NCBI GenBank assembly: GCA_965602675.1
Contig: CBFCZO010000003.1
Coordinates: 1 to 64,000, forward strand
DNA: 64,000 nucleotides
DNA from: DATKUA01 sp965602675
Lineage (GTDB): Bacteria > Acidobacteriota > DATKUA01
Direction of reading: 5' to 3'
The first letter of the stretch is position 1, and each line of letters begins with the position of its first letter. Shown here piece after piece: positions 1 through 7,582 of this stretch. The notes beneath the pieces were generated by a model, which did not search any database, had not been told where the DNA came from, and was given only the letters and a program-made list of their open reading frames with translations. The position numbers and the translations under genes were made by a program.

Positions 1-2
1 AT

Positions 3-2513
3 CGCCTCTACGCCACCGTCTACGAGGACGACGACGAGGCCCACCGCATCTGGGAGGAGGAGACCGACGTCCCGACCGAGAGGATCTTCCGGTTGGGCAA
101 GGCAGACAATTACTGGTCGATGGGCGATACCGGCCCCAACGGCCCTTGCAGCGAGCTGCATTACGACATGAGGCCGCCGGAGGGCCGCCTGCGCACGCCC
201 GGAGAAGTTGAGCTGGGCGGCGACGATGCCTTTGTCGAGCTCTGGAACCTCGTATTCATGCAGTACAATACGAAAGAAGACGGCGCCACAGAGCCGCTGC
301 CCAAGCCAAGCGTCGACACCGGCGCCGGGCTCGAGCGTATTGCAGCCGTCAAGCAGGGCGTAATCAGCAACTACGACACCGATCTGTTCCTTCCCTACAT
401 TGAGGCGGTCTCCGACCTGGCGGGCATCGATTACGGTGTTGACGAGGAGGCATCGGTCAGCGCCCGCGTGATCGCCGACCACCTGCGCGCGATGACCTTC
501 CTGATCTCCGACGGCGCGATGCCCTCCAACGAGGGCCGCGGCTACGTCCTGCGCCGTATCATCCGCCGCGCAATCCGCCACAGCCGCCTCGTCGGCATCC
601 TCGAGCCCTTCCTCTATCGCCTCTGCGGCTTGGTTGCGGAGCAGATGGGGGAAATCTACCCCGAACTGCCGGAGAACCGCGAGTACGTCGCCCGGGTGGT
701 CCAGAGCGAGGAACAACGATTCGGTCGTGCCTTCGAAGTTTCTTACAGGAAATTCTGGGATGAGATCGGGGTTCACTTTACGTTTTATCACGGTTTGCTT
801 GGAAATTTCTCAGCAAGCAAAGGGATTAGCACTGAAGATGGTGAGAGGTTAATCGAGAATGCAGATAGCCTTCGCGAGGAAATAATAACTGGCTCTGAAA
901 AAGGATTGACACCTCGCGAGTTGAATTCTTGCCTTATAGATCGCCTTTCTAGAGTGGGGTATAGCCTCGAGGAAGGTGATATGCCAACATTGCACGAATT
1001 GATTAAAAGGAGATATATAGACGGAGAGATAGTGTTTAAATTGTATGACACTTTTGGCATGCCTCTCGATTTGGCTGAGGAGATTGCATCCGAAAAAGGG
1101 CTAAGAGTTGACAAAAGAGGTTTTCAAAAGGAATTGGAGGAGCAGCGTAAGCGCGCGCGAGCCTCCTGGAAGGGTAGTGGCGAGGACAAGACCGATCCGG
1201 TCTTGATGAAGATTCTTGACGAATTCGGCCCCACCGACTTCCGCGGCTACGAAACGGAGACGCTTGAGAGTGCGATAGTCGTGGCCCTGGTGAAAGACGG
1301 ACGCAGCGTCGAGAAGCTGGCCGAAGGCGAGGAGGGAATGGTGGTCCTCGAGGCCACGCCGTTTTACGGCGAGAGCGGCGGGCAGGTGGGCGACACCGGC
1401 CGCTTGCATGGCGACGGATCCGCTGCCGTGGTGGACGACACGCTCAAGATCGAGGGCGCCCTGCACGTGCATAAAGTCAAGGTGACCGCGGGCGAGATCG
1501 CCGTCGGCCGGGAACTTACCGCTGAGGTCGACCACGAGCGTCGTTCAGCCATCCGCGCCAACCACACGGTCACGCACCTGATGCAGTGGGCGTTGCGCGA
1601 CATACTCGGCCTGCACGTCAAGCAGGCGGGCTCGCTGGTGGCGCAGGATCGTGTGCGCTTTGACTTCACCCATTTCAGCGCGATGACGCCGCGTGAGCTC
1701 GACCTCTTCGAGAAGGCCGTCAACCGCAAGATCCGTGAGGACGCCCCGGTGCGCTCCGAGACCAAGGGCCTCGACGAGGCGATCGGCGAGGGTGTCACGG
1801 CCTTATTCGGCGAGAAGTACGATGAGGAGGTGCGAGTCATCCGCACCGGCGACTACAGCGCCGAGCTCTGCGGCGGCACACACATCAATCGCACCGGCGA
1901 GATCGGCCTCTTCCACGTGCTCAGCGAAAGCAGCGTCGCAGCGGGAGTCCGCCGCATAGAGGCGGTTACCGCCGAGGCGGCCGTACAGCGAGTTCAGGCC
2001 GAGCGTGAGCTGATCTCCGAGACCGCGGATTTGCTGAGAACCACACCCGACAGCCTTCCCGAGAGCGCGCAGAAACTGCTGAAGGAAAGCAAGGCCCTGC
2101 AGAAGGAAGTTGCCGATCTCAAGGTTAAACTTGCCGGCGCGGGCGCGTCGGCGGGAGGGCCGGCGTACGAAGTGACTGAGGTGGGGGATTACAAGATCGC
2201 TACGCAGTTGACCTCCGGCCTCGATCCGAGCGCGATGAAAAACTTCGCCGACGAAATCCGCAGCAAGATCAAGAGCGGCGTCGTGCTCCTCGGCGACGCC
2301 TCCGGAGGCAACGCAACGCTCGTTCTCGCGGCCACGAAGGACCTCAAGGGCAAAATCGACTGCGGCGAGCTAATCCGCGACATCGCTAAATTCATCGGCG
2401 GCGGTGGCGGCGGAAGTCCTTTCATGGCACAGGCTGGTGGTAAAGATGCGGACAAACTTCCTGAGGCTCTGGACAAGGGTCGTGAGGTGGTTGCGTTGAG
2501 GCTGCTTAAGTAG
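3..2513 (+). CDS. alaS: Alanyl-tRNA synthetase, 5' end cut off by the window
   Basis: Charges tRNA-Ala with alanine and edits mischarged Ser/Gly. The reading frame is open from base 3, so the true start lies outside the window; the TTG at 93 is internal. About 836 residues are visible. They carry the end of the catalytic core (WSMGDTGPNGPCSE), the editing-domain zinc motif HxxxH at visible residues 521-525, CGGTH at 623-627, and the C-terminal DHHA1/C-Ala region with a glycine run and MAQAGG near the end. Visible residues about 257-338 are not expected in the family and lie in a patch of clearly lower GC (hand count 42% at 781-1140 against 63% at 1561-1620). Reading frame and motifs resume cleanly afterwards (FKLYDTFGMPLDL). 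The TAG stop is part of a short palindromic repeat. Confidence 0.97.
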   Translation, partial: RLYATVYEDDDEAHRIWEEETDVPTERIFRLGKADNYWSMGDTGPNGPCSELHYDMRPPEGRLRTPGEVELGGDDAFVELWNLVFMQYNTKEDGATEPLPKPSVDTGAGLERIAAVKQGVISNYDTDLFLPYIEAVSDLAGIDYGVDEEASVSARVIADHLRAMTFLISDGAMPSNEGRGYVLRRIIRRAIRHSRLVGILEPFLYRLCGLVAEQMGEIYPELPENREYVARVVQSEEQRFGRAFEVSYRKFWDEIGVHFTFYHGLLGNFSASKGISTEDGERLIENADSLREEIITGSEKGLTPRELNSCLIDRLSRVGYSLEEGDMPTLHELIKRRYIDGEIVFKLYDTFGMPLDLAEEIASEKGLRVDKRGFQKELEEQRKRARASWKGSGEDKTDPVLMKILDEFGPTDFRGYETETLESAIVVALVKDGRSVEKLAEGEEGMVVLEATPFYGESGGQVGDTGRLHGDGSAAVVDDTLKIEGALHVHKVKVTAGEIAVGRELTAEVDHERRSAIRANHTVTHLMQWALRDILGLHVKQAGSLVAQDRVRFDFTHFSAMTPRELDLFEKAVNRKIREDAPVRSETKGLDEAIGEGVTALFGEKYDEEVRVIRTGDYSAELCGGTHINRTGEIGLFHVLSESSVAAGVRRIEAVTAEAAVQRVQAERELISETADLLRTTPDSLPESAQKLLKESKALQKEVADLKVKLAGAGASAGGPAYEVTEVGDYKIATQLTSGLDPSAMKNFADEIRSKIKSGVVLLGDASGGNATLVLAATKDLKGKIDCGELIRDIAKFIGGGGGGSPFMAQAGGKDADKLPEALDKGREVVALRLLK

Positions 2514-2530
2514 GGACAGTTCCCTGTTTT
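2511..2530. repeat. Short palindromic repeat, copy 1
   Basis: TAGGGACAGTTCCCTGTTTT. The arms AGGGA/TCCCT enclose a CAGT loop. The first three bases are the alaS stop codon. It belongs to the family also found at 3257, 3332, 6220, 6322, 6699, 21474 and 21562. Confidence 0.85.
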
Positions 2531-2541
2531 GTGGGGAGAGA

Positions 2542-3258
2542 ATGATCGACTTCACCAAGTATAAAGCCCTCACTTTCGATTGCTACGGCACGTTGATCGA
2601 TTGGGAGACGGGCATACTCAACGTCCTGCGGCCTTGGGCTGACGGCAAAGGTTTCAAGGTAACCGACGAGAAACTGCTCGAGGATTACGCGCAGGCGGAA
2701 TCGAGGATCGAGGCCTTGAGGGCCGGTGTGCTGTACAGCGATCTGCTCAAGGAAGTGATGAACGAGATGGCCGCCGGTTACGGCATTGCTCCCGATCCTG
2801 ACGCTGCGGTGACTCTTGCGATGTCTGTGGGCGAATGGCCTGCTTTCGACGACACCGCGGAAGCGCTGAGCAAACTGAAAAAAAAGTTCAAGCTGGCGAT
2901 CATTTCGAACGTCGATCGGGATTCATTCGCCCGTTCGAATGAGAAATTGGGCGTCAGCTTCGATGCAATCATCACAGCCGAGGATGCGGGTGCCTACAAG
3001 CCGGATACGCGGCCGTTCCTGATTGCATTCGATGTCCTTGAAGAGATGGGCATTCAGCGTGGCGAGATCCTGCATGTCGCACAGAGTCTGTTCCACGACC
3101 ACGTCCCCGCCAAAGCGCTGGGTTTGGCTACAGTCTGGGTCGACCGCCGTCGGGGTAGAGAAGGCTGGGGTGCCACGCCTCCGCCGCCTGTGGAGGTCAA
3201 GCCTGATCTGGTAGTTGCCAACCTCGATGAGTTGGCTAAGATAGCTGGTTGGCATTAA
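2542..3258 (+). CDS. HAD-superfamily hydrolase, haloacid dehalogenase type II-like
   Basis: A 238-residue cytoplasmic hydrolase of the HAD type I class. It has the nucleophile motif DCYGTLID with Asp13, motif II in IISNVDRDSF, the Lys motif in GAYKPD, and a C-terminal motif around HVAQSLFHDHVPAKALG, the layout of L-2-haloacid dehalogenases and related phosphatases. Substrate cannot be read from the sequence; many relatives act on small phosphorylated metabolites rather than haloacids. The ATG at 2542 follows GGGGAGAGA. The gene sits 28 bases after alaS with a palindromic repeat in the gap and a second copy directly at its own stop codon. Co-transcription with alaS is possible but there is no functional link. 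Confidence 0.85.
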   Translation: MIDFTKYKALTFDCYGTLIDWETGILNVLRPWADGKGFKVTDEKLLEDYAQAESRIEALRAGVLYSDLLKEVMNEMAAGYGIAPDPDAAVTLAMSVGEWPAFDDTAEALSKLKKKFKLAIISNVDRDSFARSNEKLGVSFDAIITAEDAGAYKPDTRPFLIAFDVLEEMGIQRGEILHVAQSLFHDHVPAKALGLATVWVDRRRGREGWGATPPPPVEVKPDLVVANLDELAKIAGWH

Positions 3259-3279
3259 ATAGGGACAGTTCCCGGCTTT
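3257..3279. repeat. Short palindromic repeat, copy 2
   Basis: Core AATAGGGACAGTTCCC followed by GGCTTT. It begins on the TAA stop of the HAD hydrolase gene (3256-3258). The right arm has drifted from CCCTGTTT. Confidence 0.75.
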
Positions 3280-3331
3280 CCCATTATATGGACCCAATCA
3301 GGTTTCGATTTGTAGTCTATAAACATGCTCC

Positions 3332-3354
3332 AAATAAGGAACGGTTCCTGTTTA
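3332..3354. repeat. Short palindromic repeat, copy 3
   Basis: Core AAGGAACGGTTCCTGTTT with arms AGGAAC/GTTCCT. It is in the AT-rich gap upstream of the lytic transglycosylase gene. Confidence 0.75.
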
Positions 3355-3415
3355 GTGATAGATATTTATTGACATCATCCGCCCGAAAAGTGATGAAAAT
3401 AAAGGCAAAATCTGT

Positions 3416-3421
3416 TATAAT
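3416..3421 (+). promoter_or_regulatory. Candidate -10 element for the transglycosylase gene
   Basis: A perfect TATAAT, 31 bases upstream of the TTG start at 3453. No convincing -35 sits 16-18 bases upstream; a TTGACA at 3369 is too far away (41 bases). Tentative. Confidence 0.35.
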
Positions 3422-3452
3422 TTGTTTGCACACAAGAAGTTAGGATTATATC

Positions 3453-4193
3453 TTGGCGAGGACTATTGCGGTTTTAGCGGCTCTTGCTCTATTGTTCGCC
3501 GGTGTTGTTGGCGCCCAGGAGAAGGTTTATACCTACGTCGATGAGGACGGCACGATTCACTTCACCGACATGCCTCGTGATGGTGCTGTCGAGATGGACC
3601 TTGCCGGCCGCAAATACAAAACAAAGCACCGTGAAGTCGGCAGTGAGGTTCCCTACCACGAGCATATCAATGCTGCTTCGAAGAAGTACGGTCTCGATGC
3701 GGGCTTGGTTGCGGCGGTTGCGCAGATCGAGAGCGATTTCGATCACCGCGCGATCAGCAAAGCCGGGGCGAAGGGGATCATGCAACTGATGGATGGGACT
3801 GCAGGCGACTACGGTGTGACCAACGTTTTTGATCCCGCTCAAAACATCGATGCCGGAACCCATCACCTTGCCGACCTGATGCGCGTTTACAACGGCGACC
3901 TCAAACTTGCCCTGGCGGCCTACAATGCCGGCCGGGGCGCTGTGCAGCGGCACGGCGGCGTCCCGCCCTATCGGGAAACCAAACGCTACATCGAAAAAAT
4001 CTCGGCGGTCTACAGCCGTGTCGACAGCGAAATCAGCAATAGCCAGATCGATAATTCATACGCGGCGGCCAAGGCCATAAGCCGTGGTGAAACAGTGATT
4101 TACCGCTACAGCACTGCCGACGGAATCGTCTATAGCGACATGCCTCCCAACAATAAGCCCTTCGATAAAGTGGCGCTGAGAGAGGTGTCCTGA
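3453..4193 (+). CDS. Lytic murein transglycosylase with DUF4124-like segments
   Basis: A 246-residue exported enzyme that would cleave peptidoglycan glycan strands by transglycosylation. The TTG start follows an AGGAT box. Residues 1-21 form a signal peptide ending in VVGAQ. Residues 24-42 (VYTYVDEDGTIHFTDMP) match the start of the DUF4124 domain. The Slt catalytic domain spans about 68-190, with catalytic Glu93 in AQIESDFD and the motifs AKGIMQLMDGTAGDYGV and AAYNAGRGAV. The C-terminus (IYRYSTADGIVYSDMPP) resembles the N-terminal DUF4124 strand pair, so the catalytic domain may be flanked by two copies. The gene stands alone between AT-rich gaps. Confidence 0.92.
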   Translation: MARTIAVLAALALLFAGVVGAQEKVYTYVDEDGTIHFTDMPRDGAVEMDLAGRKYKTKHREVGSEVPYHEHINAASKKYGLDAGLVAAVAQIESDFDHRAISKAGAKGIMQLMDGTAGDYGVTNVFDPAQNIDAGTHHLADLMRVYNGDLKLALAAYNAGRGAVQRHGGVPPYRETKRYIEKISAVYSRVDSEISNSQIDNSYAAAKAISRGETVIYRYSTADGIVYSDMPPNNKPFDKVALREVS

Positions 4194-4343
4194 ACGGCGT
4201 CGAAATCCTTACCCGCCGGTTTCAAATCCTGCCCCTTTTTACTGCCTTTAATCTCTTGCGTTTTGAGGTTCATCTGATACCATCAGGGCGGAAAACGACG
4301 GTATTTATAACCAACCCATTCTCTTCAATTCGCCCAACGTGAA

Positions 4344-5198
4344 ATGTCGAAGAAGCCGCGTAATTACGAACTGACCGAGGAGAAAGAAGAGCGTCTGCGC
4401 AACATCGCTCGCGAGCTGCGCATAGATATCCTCCGTATGACGCACGCTGCCCGTAGCGGCCACCCAGGTGGCAGCCTCAGCGCCATCGACTGGATGACGG
4501 TAATTTTCTTCGATGTCATGCGTCACCATCCGGATAAGCCTGACTGGCGCGAACGAGACCGCTTCGTCCTCTCTAAAGGGCACGCCAGCCCGGCGCTCTA
4601 CTCCTGCATGGCCGGCACCGGCTATTTCAACAAGCTGGAGCTGATGAGTCTTCGCAAGCTTTGCAGCAGGTTGCAGGGCCACCCGGAGCGCAAGTACATC
4701 AAGGGCATCGAGATTTCCACGGGCAGCCTCGGTCAGGGCCTCGCCGCGTCCAACGGCATGGCCCTAGCCTCTAGGTTGGACCGCCTGGATAACCGGATTT
4801 TCGCAGTCCTCGGCGACGGCGAGCTACAGGAGGGGATGGTTTGGGAGGCCGCGATGAGCGCCGCGCACTACAAAATCGACAACCTCTGCGCCTTCGTCGA
4901 TAACAACGGCCAGCAGATCGACGGCAACGTCTCCGAGGTGATGGGCATCTACCCAATCGCCGAGAAGTGGAAATCATTCGGCTGGAACACGCTCGAGATC
5001 AACGGCCACGACATGAAGCAGATGTACAATGCACTCAACAACTTTGAAAACACTGCGGGCAGGCCGACAGTGGTCATCGGCGAAACGGTCAAGGGCAAGG
5101 GCGTTTCGTTTATGGAGAACAACTTGCGCTTCCACGGCAACGCTCCCAACGATGAGGAACTCGCTCAGGCGCTCGAAGAACTGGGGGCTGTGTCATGA
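4344..5198 (+). CDS. Transketolase, N-terminal (TPP-binding) subunit
   Basis: A 284-residue subunit of a split transketolase of the pentose phosphate pathway. It carries the thiamine-diphosphate binding half: HPGGSLSAIDWMTVIFFDVM, the GHASPALYS region, STGSLGQGL, and the TPP/Mg motif from GDGELQEG to VDNNGQQIDG. A two-subunit transketolase is common in many bacteria and archaea. The ATG stop/start overlap (ATGA at 5195-5198) with the next gene couples translation of both halves. The upstream gap 4194-4343 shows no TPP riboswitch consensus. Confidence 0.95.
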   Translation: MSKKPRNYELTEEKEERLRNIARELRIDILRMTHAARSGHPGGSLSAIDWMTVIFFDVMRHHPDKPDWRERDRFVLSKGHASPALYSCMAGTGYFNKLELMSLRKLCSRLQGHPERKYIKGIEISTGSLGQGLAASNGMALASRLDRLDNRIFAVLGDGELQEGMVWEAAMSAAHYKIDNLCAFVDNNGQQIDGNVSEVMGIYPIAEKWKSFGWNTLEINGHDMKQMYNALNNFENTAGRPTVVIGETVKGKGVSFMENNLRFHGNAPNDEELAQALEELGAVS

Positions 5199-6142
5199 GC
5201 GGCGAAGTCAAGCTTCTTGGCACGCGAAACGTCTACGGGCAGACGCTTGTTGAGCTGGGAGAGGAGAGGGAGGAAATCGTCGTCCTCGACGCCGACCTCG
5301 CCCACAGCACCCAGACAGCACTCTTCGGCGAGAAGTATCCCGACCGCTTCTTCAATATGGGCATCGCCGAGATGAACATGATGGGCACGGCCGCAGGCCT
5401 CGCCGCATCAGGTAAAATTGCCTTCGCATCCACCTTCGCCATCTTCGCAACCGGCCGCGCCTGGGAGGTGGTGCGGCAGAGCATCTGCCTCTCCAACCTT
5501 GACGTCAAAATCGTCGCCAGCCACGGCGGTATCACCACCGGCGAGGACGGCGCCAGCCACCAGATGATCGAGGACTTCACGCTGATGCGAGTCCTACCCA
5601 ACATGAAGGTCTGCTGCCCGGCCGACGGCATCGAGACCCGCTCGATGATACGCACGATCATCGATGTCCCCGGGCCGGTCTACGTTCGAGTCTCGCGCAC
5701 CAAGTTCCCGGTGATCTTTCACGACGACTACCAGTTCCGCTTCGGCAAGGCGCACGTCTGCCGCGAGGGCGGCGACATCACCCTCATCGGCATCGGCTAC
5801 ACCGTTTACCAATGCCTGCAGGCGGCCGAGGAGCTGGCGAGGGAGGGGATACAGGCGCGCGTGCTCAACCTCAGCACGATAAAACCGATCGACGTCGACG
5901 GAATCGTAAAAGCCTGTGTCGAGACCGGTGCAATCCTCACAATTGAGGAGCATACGGTCAAAGGCGGAATGGGCAGCGCTGTCGCTGAGGTGGTCTGTCA
6001 GAACTCCCCTGTGCCGATGAAGATCATGGGCGTGCCCGACACCTTCGGTCGCTCCGGTAGTCCTGAAGAGCTGATGGCTTACTTTCACCTCACACCTGAG
6101 TACATCGTCCGCGAAGCGAAGGTTTTGCTGAAGAAGAAATAA
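5195..6142 (+). CDS. Transketolase, C-terminal (pyrimidine-binding) subunit
   Basis: A 315-residue partner of the preceding gene. It holds the transketolase Pyr domain (residues about 5-170, with GIAEMNMMGTAAGLA, SHGGITTGEDGASHQ and the catalytic Glu in the GIAE segment) and the C-terminal domain (about 190-310, from ITLIGIGYTVYQCLQAAEEL to TIEEHTVKGGMGSAVAE). The same layout occurs in 1-deoxyxylulose-5-phosphate synthase halves, but the split pair with the previous subunit fits transketolase. The start overlaps the upstream stop by four bases. The sequence just after the stop (TAAGAACAGCTACCCTTTT) may be a decayed copy of the local palindromic repeat. Confidence 0.94.
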   Translation: MSGEVKLLGTRNVYGQTLVELGEEREEIVVLDADLAHSTQTALFGEKYPDRFFNMGIAEMNMMGTAAGLAASGKIAFASTFAIFATGRAWEVVRQSICLSNLDVKIVASHGGITTGEDGASHQMIEDFTLMRVLPNMKVCCPADGIETRSMIRTIIDVPGPVYVRVSRTKFPVIFHDDYQFRFGKAHVCREGGDITLIGIGYTVYQCLQAAEELAREGIQARVLNLSTIKPIDVDGIVKACVETGAILTIEEHTVKGGMGSAVAEVVCQNSPVPMKIMGVPDTFGRSGSPEELMAYFHLTPEYIVREAKVLLKKK

Positions 6143-6219
6143 GAACAGCTACCCTTTTCCTTAACAGTCTTGGTTCGATGATTTTTTCACAAGTGTTGGC
6201 TTCCATCGCTGGTAGGATC

Positions 6220-6243
6220 AAACAGGGACGGTTCCCTATTTAA
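6220..6243. repeat. Short palindromic repeat, copy 4
   Basis: Core AACAGGGACGGTTCCCTATT in the 243-base gap between the transketolase genes and the zinc-ribbon gene. Arms AGGGA/TCCCT are intact. Confidence 0.8.
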
Positions 6244-6321
6244 TATCGAATTTTCCCAATAATCACAACAGAAAGTAATTTTCTAGCGAGATAAGATACG
6301 CTATTGTGCAAAATAATTTTG

Positions 6322-6344
6322 AAGGGAACTATCCCTGTTTTATT
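6322..6344. repeat. Short palindromic repeat, copy 5
   Basis: Core AAGGGAACTATCCCTGTTTT, 42 bases downstream of the minus-strand zinc-ribbon gene's stop. On the minus strand it is a small hairpin followed by AAAATTATTTT; a weak terminator role is possible. Confidence 0.75.
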
Positions 6345-6385
6345 GTAGAGATAATTAGGCGAAGGAAGATGCGATTCCTGTCTTG

Positions 6386-6622
6386 TTACGGCATCATCCC
6401 TGCTCGGCTCACAAAGAAAATCCAAATGACTGCCGCGATGAGCAGCGCGCCGACTATGGCGATCGGAATGCCGATTGCGAGCCTGAAGATCCGGTTGTAG
6501 TTACGCTCAAACCAGTCCTTTCCCGGTGGCGCCTCGCTCTTCAAGGGATAACCGCAATGCGGGCAGCTAACCGCTTTGTCGCTTACTTGTTGGCTGCATT
6601 CTGGGCAGTTGACCAAAGACAT
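6386..6622 (-). CDS. Small zinc-ribbon membrane protein
   Basis: A 78-residue protein. It has an N-terminal zinc ribbon with two CxxC knuckles (CPECSQ and CPHCGY, residues 6-9 and 20-23), a short linker, and one membrane span at about residues 48-71 (IGIPIAIVGALLIAAVIWIF). Such zinc-ribbon/TM proteins are common and mostly uncharacterised. The ATG at 6622 follows a GGGGATTAAAC stretch on the minus strand. It stands alone between repeats. No function is assigned. Confidence 0.75.
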   Translation of the reverse strand: MSLVNCPECSQQVSDKAVSCPHCGYPLKSEAPPGKDWFERNYNRIFRLAIGIPIAIVGALLIAAVIWIFFVSRAGMMP

Positions 6623-6698
6623 GTTTAATCCCCTGCTGAATTAAAAGAGAAACCTAGTCCATAGAAGTGAACGAATCTTTTTCTTAAAAGTTCGATTC

Positions 6699-6721
6699 AA
6701 TAGGGAACTGTCCCTGTTTTA
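6699..6721. repeat. Short palindromic repeat, copy 6
   Basis: Core AATAGGGAACTGTCCCTGTT followed by TTA. Read on the minus strand, its TAA is the deoC stop codon, the same arrangement seen at the alaS stop. Confidence 0.85.
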
Positions 6722-7582
6722 CCACCCGCTGTAGACGTCGTCGAAGTCGCGGGCGAGGGCGGCTGTACTGCTGGTGCCGAGGCGGGCGGAGTGGTAGGTC
6801 TCGTACTTGAGATTGAGGTCATAATCGAATGCCCCGGCGGCGATCAGCATCCTGACGGCGACGGTGGCGTCGCGGATGCCTCCCGCTGCCTTGATGCCGA
6901 CGCGGTTTTCTTTGGGGCAGTAATCGCCGACGACACGGCGCAGTAATAATACGTCGGAGATCGTAGCCCCGACCGGCACTCCATCCGGCGGCTGAGCGAA
7001 GCCGGTGGAGGTTTTGACGAAGACGTCGAGTCCGCGCCTGCGCCCTGTATCCTTGATCGCCCCGGCGGCGAACTCCTTCTCCCCGTCGTTGAGGAAGCAG
7101 CATTCGATGATCACCTTCAGCAGATGATGCATACCGCTATTTTTGTTGAAAGTTGCGATCGCCTCCGCAACAGCGTCAATGTCGGCAATGTAGGCATCGG
7201 TGTCGCCCGACTTGAGAAGGCCATGGTTGGCGACCATGTCGATCTCGTCGGCGCCGAGCGAGAGCACTTCTTCAGTCTCGGCAACCTTGATCTTCGTTGT
7301 CGTCGCTCCGAGGGGGAAGCCGACGACGGTCGAGACCAGCGATTTTTTCTCCATGCGGTCGCGTTGAGCCTCCAGCCGCTCGAGAACGCGCTGCATATGC
7401 GCCGGGTTGAAGCAGAGGTGGGCGCGCAGCTTGACTGCGTCGTCCACCAGGCGGTTGATCTCGTCCGCCGTCGCCTGCGGCGCGAGCAGTGTGGAATCGA
7501 CGAAGCGCATCAGTTGCCCACCGCGCAGGCGCCCTGCAGCCTGTTTGATCTGAATCGGAGTCAATTCCCTAGGATCGATCAT
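6719..7582 (-). CDS. deoC: Deoxyribose-phosphate aldolase
   Basis: A 287-residue cytosolic class I aldolase that cleaves 2-deoxyribose-5-phosphate to glyceraldehyde-3-phosphate and acetaldehyde in deoxynucleoside breakdown. The Schiff-base lysine is Lys190 in FVKTSTGF. The partner Lys231 is in VGIKAAGGIRD, and Asp116 is in ADEIDMVANHG. The N-terminal extension before FVDSTLLAP is slightly long, as in the family form with an extra helix. Its ATG overlaps the stop of the upstream glycosyltransferase gene by four bases, so the two are co-translated although they share no obvious pathway. Its stop codon lies in a palindromic repeat. Confidence 0.95.
   Translation of the reverse strand: MIDPRELTPIQIKQAAGRLRGGQLMRFVDSTLLAPQATADEINRLVDDAVKLRAHLCFNPAHMQRVLERLEAQRDRMEKKSLVSTVVGFPLGATTTKIKVAETEEVLSLGADEIDMVANHGLLKSGDTDAYIADIDAVAEAIATFNKNSGMHHLLKVIIECCFLNDGEKEFAAGAIKDTGRRRGLDVFVKTSTGFAQPPDGVPVGATISDVLLLRRVVGDYCPKENRVGIKAAGGIRDATVAVRMLIAAGAFDYDLNLKYETYHSARLGTSSTAALARDFDDVYSGW

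Noticed and set aside
93..100. TTG at 93 as the start of alaS
   Set aside because: The frame is open back to base 3 with AlaRS-like sequence (for example RLYATVYEDDDEAHRIW), so 93 is internal and the gene is cut by the window.
4194..4343. TPP riboswitch upstream of the transketolase genes
   Set aside because: No CTGAGA or ACCTGATCTGG-like elements are visible; only a small CTGAT/ATCAG hairpin.
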